Shown here piece by piece: positions 61,501-64,000 of a DNA stretch of 64,000 nt. Made by a program: the position numbers and the translations under genes. Each line of letters opens with the position of its first letter. Position 1 is the first letter of the stretch. The notes beneath the pieces are model-generated. The model searched no databases. It worked only from the letters and a program-made list of their open reading frames with translations, and was not told the DNA's origin. Origin of the DNA: Rhodococcus marinonascens NBRC 14363 (lineage in GTDB: Bacteria; Actinomycetota; Actinomycetes; Mycobacteriales; Mycobacteriaceae); NCBI RefSeq assembly GCF_001894885.1, contig NZ_BCXB01000016.1:1-64000 (forward strand). The letters are read 5' to 3'.

Positions 61501-62084
61501 TGAGTAATGATCGGCAGCCTCGACCCCATCGACTCCATCGCCCGCTGACTACCCAGGATGGCGGCCTTCACCTGCAGCAGGTCCTGGCAGGTCTCGACGA
61601 GGATAGCGTCGGCCCCACCGTCGATCATGCCCATGGCGGCCTCGGCGTACGCGTCGCGAAGGCTCGCGAACGGCGCGTGGCCGAGTGTCGGCAACTTTGT
61701 GCCCGGTCCCATCGAACCGAGGACGAAGCGAGCCATTCCGTCGCGGCCCGGGCCCATCTCATCGGCCACCTCACGCGCCAGCCGGGTGCCCTTCTCGGCC
61801 AACTCGCGAATACGGTCCGAGATGTCGTAGTCAGCGAGGTTGGGAAGGTTGCAGCCGAACGTGTTGGTCTCGACGGCATCGGCCCCGGCCTCGAAGTACG
61901 CACGGTGGATGTCTTTCAGCACATCAGGGCGCGTGTCGTTGAGGATCTCGTTGCAGCCTTCGAGCCCTAGGAAATCGTCGAGCGTGAGATCCGCGGCCTG
62001 CAACATGGTGCCCATGGCTCCGTCGCCGATTACAACGCGCTGATTCAACGCATCGAGCAAGCCAGAGTGAAATGGTGCAGACAT
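58515..62084 (-). CDS. metH: Cobalamin-dependent methionine synthase MetH
   Basis: The 1189-residue enzyme has four domains in order: homocysteine methyltransferase (residues about 5-320, VIGDGAMGTMLQAADLTLDD and GGCCGTTPEHI), methyltetrahydrofolate domain (ERTNSNGSKAFREAMLAEDY), cobalamin domain with GDVHDIGKNLVDIIL (His ligand) and a C-terminal reactivation domain (LSFGYGACPNLDDRAKM, HHPEANYFNV). It starts at ATG 62084; the upstream open frame is spurious. It needs the cobalamin made by the cob genes in this window. Confidence 0.96.
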   Translation of the reverse strand: MSAPFHSGLLDALNQRVVIGDGAMGTMLQAADLTLDDFLGLEGCNEILNDTRPDVLKDIHRAYFEAGADAVETNTFGCNLPNLADYDISDRIRELAEKGTRLAREVADEMGPGRDGMARFVLGSMGPGTKLPTLGHAPFASLRDAYAEAAMGMIDGGADAILVETCQDLLQVKAAILGSQRAMESMGSRLPIITHVTVETTGTMLLGSEIGAALTALEPLGIDMIGLNCATGPAEMSEHLRHLSKYTSLPVSVMPNAGLPQLGANGAEYPLTAEELAQALSGFVSEFGLGLVGGCCGTTPEHIRQVAAAVRLVEKARRTPVHESGTSSLYTAVPFQQDASILMIGERTNSNGSKAFREAMLAEDYQKCLDIAKDQTRDGAHMLDLNVDYVGRNGAVDMAALASRFATASTLPIMLDSTEPAVLQAGLEHLGGRCAVNSVNYEDGDGPDSRFQKIMRLVKEHGAAVVALTIDEEGQARTAEHKVRIAERLLEDITANWGLDESDVIIDALTFPISTGQEEVRRDGIETIEAIRQLHERHPRVHFTLGVSNISFGLNPAARQVLNSVFLHECTEAGLDTAIVHASKILPMARIPDEQRETALDLVYDRRREGYDPLQKLMELFEGVSAASARESRAQELAALPLFERLERRIVDGERNGLHEDLTAAMEQKPPLEIVNGTLLSGMKTVGELFGSGQMQLPFVLQSAEVMKAAVAYLEPHMEATDEDGKGRIVIATVKGDVHDIGKNLVDIILSNNGYDVVNLGIKQSIAKILDAAIEQKADVIGMSGLLVKSTVVMKDNLEELNSKGVAEKFPVLLGGAALTRSYVENDLAEVYEGEVSYARDAFEGLNRMDEIMAVKRGDGPSPDSPEAIAKREKAAERKARHERSKRIAATRKSSEAPVEMPERSNVAADIEVPTPPFWGNRIVKGVSLSDYSGLLDERALFLGQWGLRGQRAGDGPTYEELVDTEGRPRLRYWLDRLSTEGILAHAAVVYGYFPAVSEGDDVVVLTDPTPEAKERFRFTFPRQRRDRFLCVADFVRSRTQAKETGRVDVFPLQLVTMGQPIADFANELFAANSYRDYLEVHGIGVQLTESLAEYWHRRVREELVLPGGHNVAEQDPSDVSGFFDLEYRGARLSFGYGACPNLDDRAKMVALLEPERIGVKLSEELQLHPEQSTDAFVLHHPEANYFNV

Positions 62085-62135
62085 GCCGTCCAGACTAGTG
62101 CGCGCGGGAACCGACCCTGGCCGTAGGCTGGGTAG

Positions 62136-63080
62136 GTGAGTTCCAGTGAGTTCCCTGTCACGCCCGCACCCCGCCACGACAATATCCCCGACCCCACAGA
62201 AACGGGTTCCATGGACGGTGGCCTGCCCGCACTTCGTGACCCTGTCCTCGTCGCCGCGTTCGAGGGCTGGAACGACGCCGCAGATGCCAGTAGCGGAGCC
62301 GTCGAGCATCTCGAACTGATCTGGGACGCCCAGCCGCTGGCCGAACTCGATTCCGAGGACTACTACGACTACCAGGTCAATCGCCCCTCCGTCCGGCAGG
62401 TGGACGGCGTCACCCGCGAGATCGTGTGGCCGGCTACCCGACTGTCCGTGTGCACCCCTCCTGGCAGCGACCGCGACGTCGTTCTACTCCGCGGAATCGA
62501 ACCGAACATGCGCTGGCGCAGCTTCTGCGACGACCTGCTCGAGTTAGTCGATCGACTCCAGGTCAAAACGGTGGTGATTCTCGGGGCGCTGCTCGCGGAC
62601 ACCCCGCACACACGTCCTGTTCCGGTCACCGGCAGCGCGTACAGCAGCGAAGCCGCCGAGAGGTTCAAACTCGAGCAGACCAGATACGAGGGGCCGACCG
62701 GGATCACCGGTGTACTGCAGGACGCGTGCGTCCGGGCAGGCATTCCGGCCGTGTCGTTCTGGGCGGCCGTGCCCCACTACGTCTCCCAGCCACCGAACCC
62801 CAAGGCCACGATGGCGTTGCTGCAACGCGTCGAGGACGTCCTCGACATCGAAGTTCCGCTCGGCGAATTGTCGGCCCAGGCCGACGACTGGCAGGAATCC
62901 GTCACGGAGATGACAGCGGATGATGAGGAAATCGGCGACTACGTTCGTTCCCTCGAGGAACGCGGCGACGCCGAAACCGATATCTCCGAAGCCATCTCGA
63001 AAATCGATGGTGACGCACTGGCGGCCGAGTTCGAGCGGTACCTCCGCAGGCGTGGCGGCCCCGGCACCTTCGGGCTGTGA
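62136..63080 (+). CDS. PAC2-family protein (Rv2125 type)
   Basis: The 314-residue protein belongs to the PAC2 family, related to archaeal/eukaryotic proteasome-assembly chaperones (VLVAAFEGWNDAADASSGAV, PHTRPVPVTGSA, WAAVPHYVSQPPNPKATMAL). In actinobacteria it travels with the proteasome or metH genes. No direct function is known. GTG at 62136; an ATG at 62211 just before the conserved part is a possible start. It is divergent from metH by 51 bases. Confidence 0.85.
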   Translation: MSSSEFPVTPAPRHDNIPDPTETGSMDGGLPALRDPVLVAAFEGWNDAADASSGAVEHLELIWDAQPLAELDSEDYYDYQVNRPSVRQVDGVTREIVWPATRLSVCTPPGSDRDVVLLRGIEPNMRWRSFCDDLLELVDRLQVKTVVILGALLADTPHTRPVPVTGSAYSSEAAERFKLEQTRYEGPTGITGVLQDACVRAGIPAVSFWAAVPHYVSQPPNPKATMALLQRVEDVLDIEVPLGELSAQADDWQESVTEMTADDEEIGDYVRSLEERGDAETDISEAISKIDGDALAAEFERYLRRRGGPGTFGL

Positions 63081-63644
63081 CGGAGAGCTCATCCGGGTTA
63101 CTTCGTTCCTTTCTCCAGCGCACGGCGCTCTACGCCGGCGGATTCCTGGGGCCGTTCGGGGGTGGCGTCGTCGCTGGTTTGTTTCTTGGCTACGCCGCTG
63201 CCGCTGTTTCTCGGCGCCCGCGTGCTCCAGGGCTGCTCCAACTCGTTCACGAGACCGTTACTGCTGTCCGCGCTCGGGATCTTCGGGGCGTTCCAGGCGG
63301 CGGGACAATCCGGTGTGCCGAGGTGGACTGGCGGCTGCGATTTCTCGTCATAGCGATGGTCGCAGCCCCACTCGGACTGATCGGTGTTCCCGACGTCGGA
63401 AGCGGGGAGATCGGCGGGGCATGGCCACGTCTGCGGGACGCACTCACTCCGACTGTGCTGCGGATCAGTCTGGTGGCGCTCCTGGGCTGGTGTGCGCTGG
63501 CTGGGCTTCCTCGTCGCACGCCTGATCGGCGGCGCCGTCGACAGGATCAGGGCTCGATCTGCGGTCCTGATCGGCGCTCTCGGCGGAGCGGCACTCGTCG
63601 CCGCGACCGGAACCGTGTCGCTGCTCGCCGTCGCGGCTGTGTAA
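63077..63644 (+). pseudogene. MFS transporter remnant with internal deletion
   Basis: A GTG at 63077 overlaps the PAC2 stop. TALYAGGFLGPFGGGVV is the first membrane helix of an MFS protein. The next helix in sequence (ASLVCFLATPLPLFLGARVL) is in another frame and corresponds to the third, so part is deleted. Later pieces (GIFGAFQAAGQSG, WRLRFLVIAMVAAPLGLIGV, FLVARLIGGAVDRIRARSAV) lie in alternating frames. It is a decayed gene. Confidence 0.75.
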
Positions 63645-63653
63645 GCCCAGTCT

Positions 63654-64000
63654 CTACTTCACCGCCGTCATATATGTCCATCGCGCCGACAGGTCGGCGA
63701 GCTCCTCGGGAAGCTCCGGAATCGGCCTGCCGTATCTCGCCGCCAGCTCGAAGGGTTGCGCACCCTGCACAGACCATCCATGCTCGGTCATCCACAACGA
63801 CGGATCGGCCCGATCATCCTCGTACAACAACTCGGACACATCCAGGTCACCGAACGGGTTCTTGTCGAAGTACTTCTCCCGGATGGCTGCGGAGCGCTCT
63901 ATGTCACCGCCCTCCGAGATATTTTCTACGGCGAGTTGACTACCCGGAGCGGAGAGCTCGTCGATCCGGGCGAACAACGCATCGTGTGCCGCGCCGGGGA
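63654..64000 (-). CDS. SAM-dependent methyltransferase, C-terminal part (5' end outside window)
   Basis: The frame runs in from the right edge: AAHDALFARIDELSAPGSQL, ENISEGGD, TEHGWSVQGAQPFELAARYG and ends ARWTYMTAVK. This is the C-terminal third of a class I SAM-dependent methyltransferase of the mycobacterial/rhodococcal TIGR00027 (leucine carboxyl methyltransferase-like) family. The N-terminal SAM site lies beyond the window. Confidence 0.8.
   Translation of the reverse strand, partial: PGAAHDALFARIDELSAPGSQLAVENISEGGDIERSAAIREKYFDKNPFGDLDVSELLYEDDRADPSLWMTEHGWSVQGAQPFELAARYGRPIPELPEELADLSARWTYMTAVK

Overview
This window is high-GC chromosomal DNA of a mycolic-acid actinobacterium, most likely a Rhodococcus. 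The reasons are a complete Pup-proteasome locus, an F420-dependent biliverdin reductase beside cobalamin genes, a polyprenol-phosphate mannose synthase and very large NRPS genes. The gene order follows the Mycobacterium tuberculosis region around Rv2062c to Rv2125, recalled from memory, with accessory genes inserted. The species is inference.

Region 1 (1-14224, minus) is the first 4741 residues of a giant non-ribosomal peptide synthetase whose 3' end lies outside the window. The layout is C, a second C domain missing its N-terminal half, A-T, C-A-T, C-A-T-E, C-A. The second and fourth A domains carry a serine code, and module 3 epimerises its residue. A divergent acyl-CoA-dehydrogenase-like gene (14607-15623) shares its upstream region.

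Region 2 (15843-29948) holds aerobic corrin-ring genes: cobN (minus, behind a cobalamin riboswitch), divergent cobG-cobH-cobIJ, and an SDR-cobL-cobM-cobK operon on the minus strand with an F420-type reductase divergent from it. Between the two blocks lie a frameshifted membrane-protein gene, a small secreted Gly-rich protein and a broken secreted cupin gene.

Region 3 (29908-34422) has a Ppm1-type mannosyltransferase, an M24 peptidase, a 5'-3' exonuclease, a broken secreted trypsin-like protease and a DUF4333 membrane protein.

Region 4 (34524-51886, mostly minus) is the proteasome locus: mpa, dop, pup, prcB, prcA, pafA, pafB, pafC, a PanE-like reductase, tatA, tatC and helY. A deazaflavin-type oxidoreductase and a decayed transporter plus adenosine deaminase pair sit between mpa and dop. 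Dop deamidates Pup, PafA conjugates it, and Mpa unfolds tagged proteins into PrcAB. PafB and PafC are DNA-damage regulators.

Region 5 (52095-64000) has trmI, a RecB-like nuclease, a thioesterase, hisE-hisG, trhO with a pseudouridine synthase, a HAD hydrolase, cobalamin-dependent metH, a PAC2 protein, an MFS remnant and the C-terminal end of a SAM-dependent methyltransferase. MetH uses the cofactor that Region 2 helps to make.

The most unusual points are the collapsed C/half-C start of the NRPS with an in-frame 18-bp minisatellite, a 203-bp perfect identity between two Ser-type A domains, twin hairpin repeats between the cobalamin riboswitch and cobN, and six disrupted genes. No tRNA, rRNA, CRISPR array or insertion sequence was recognised.
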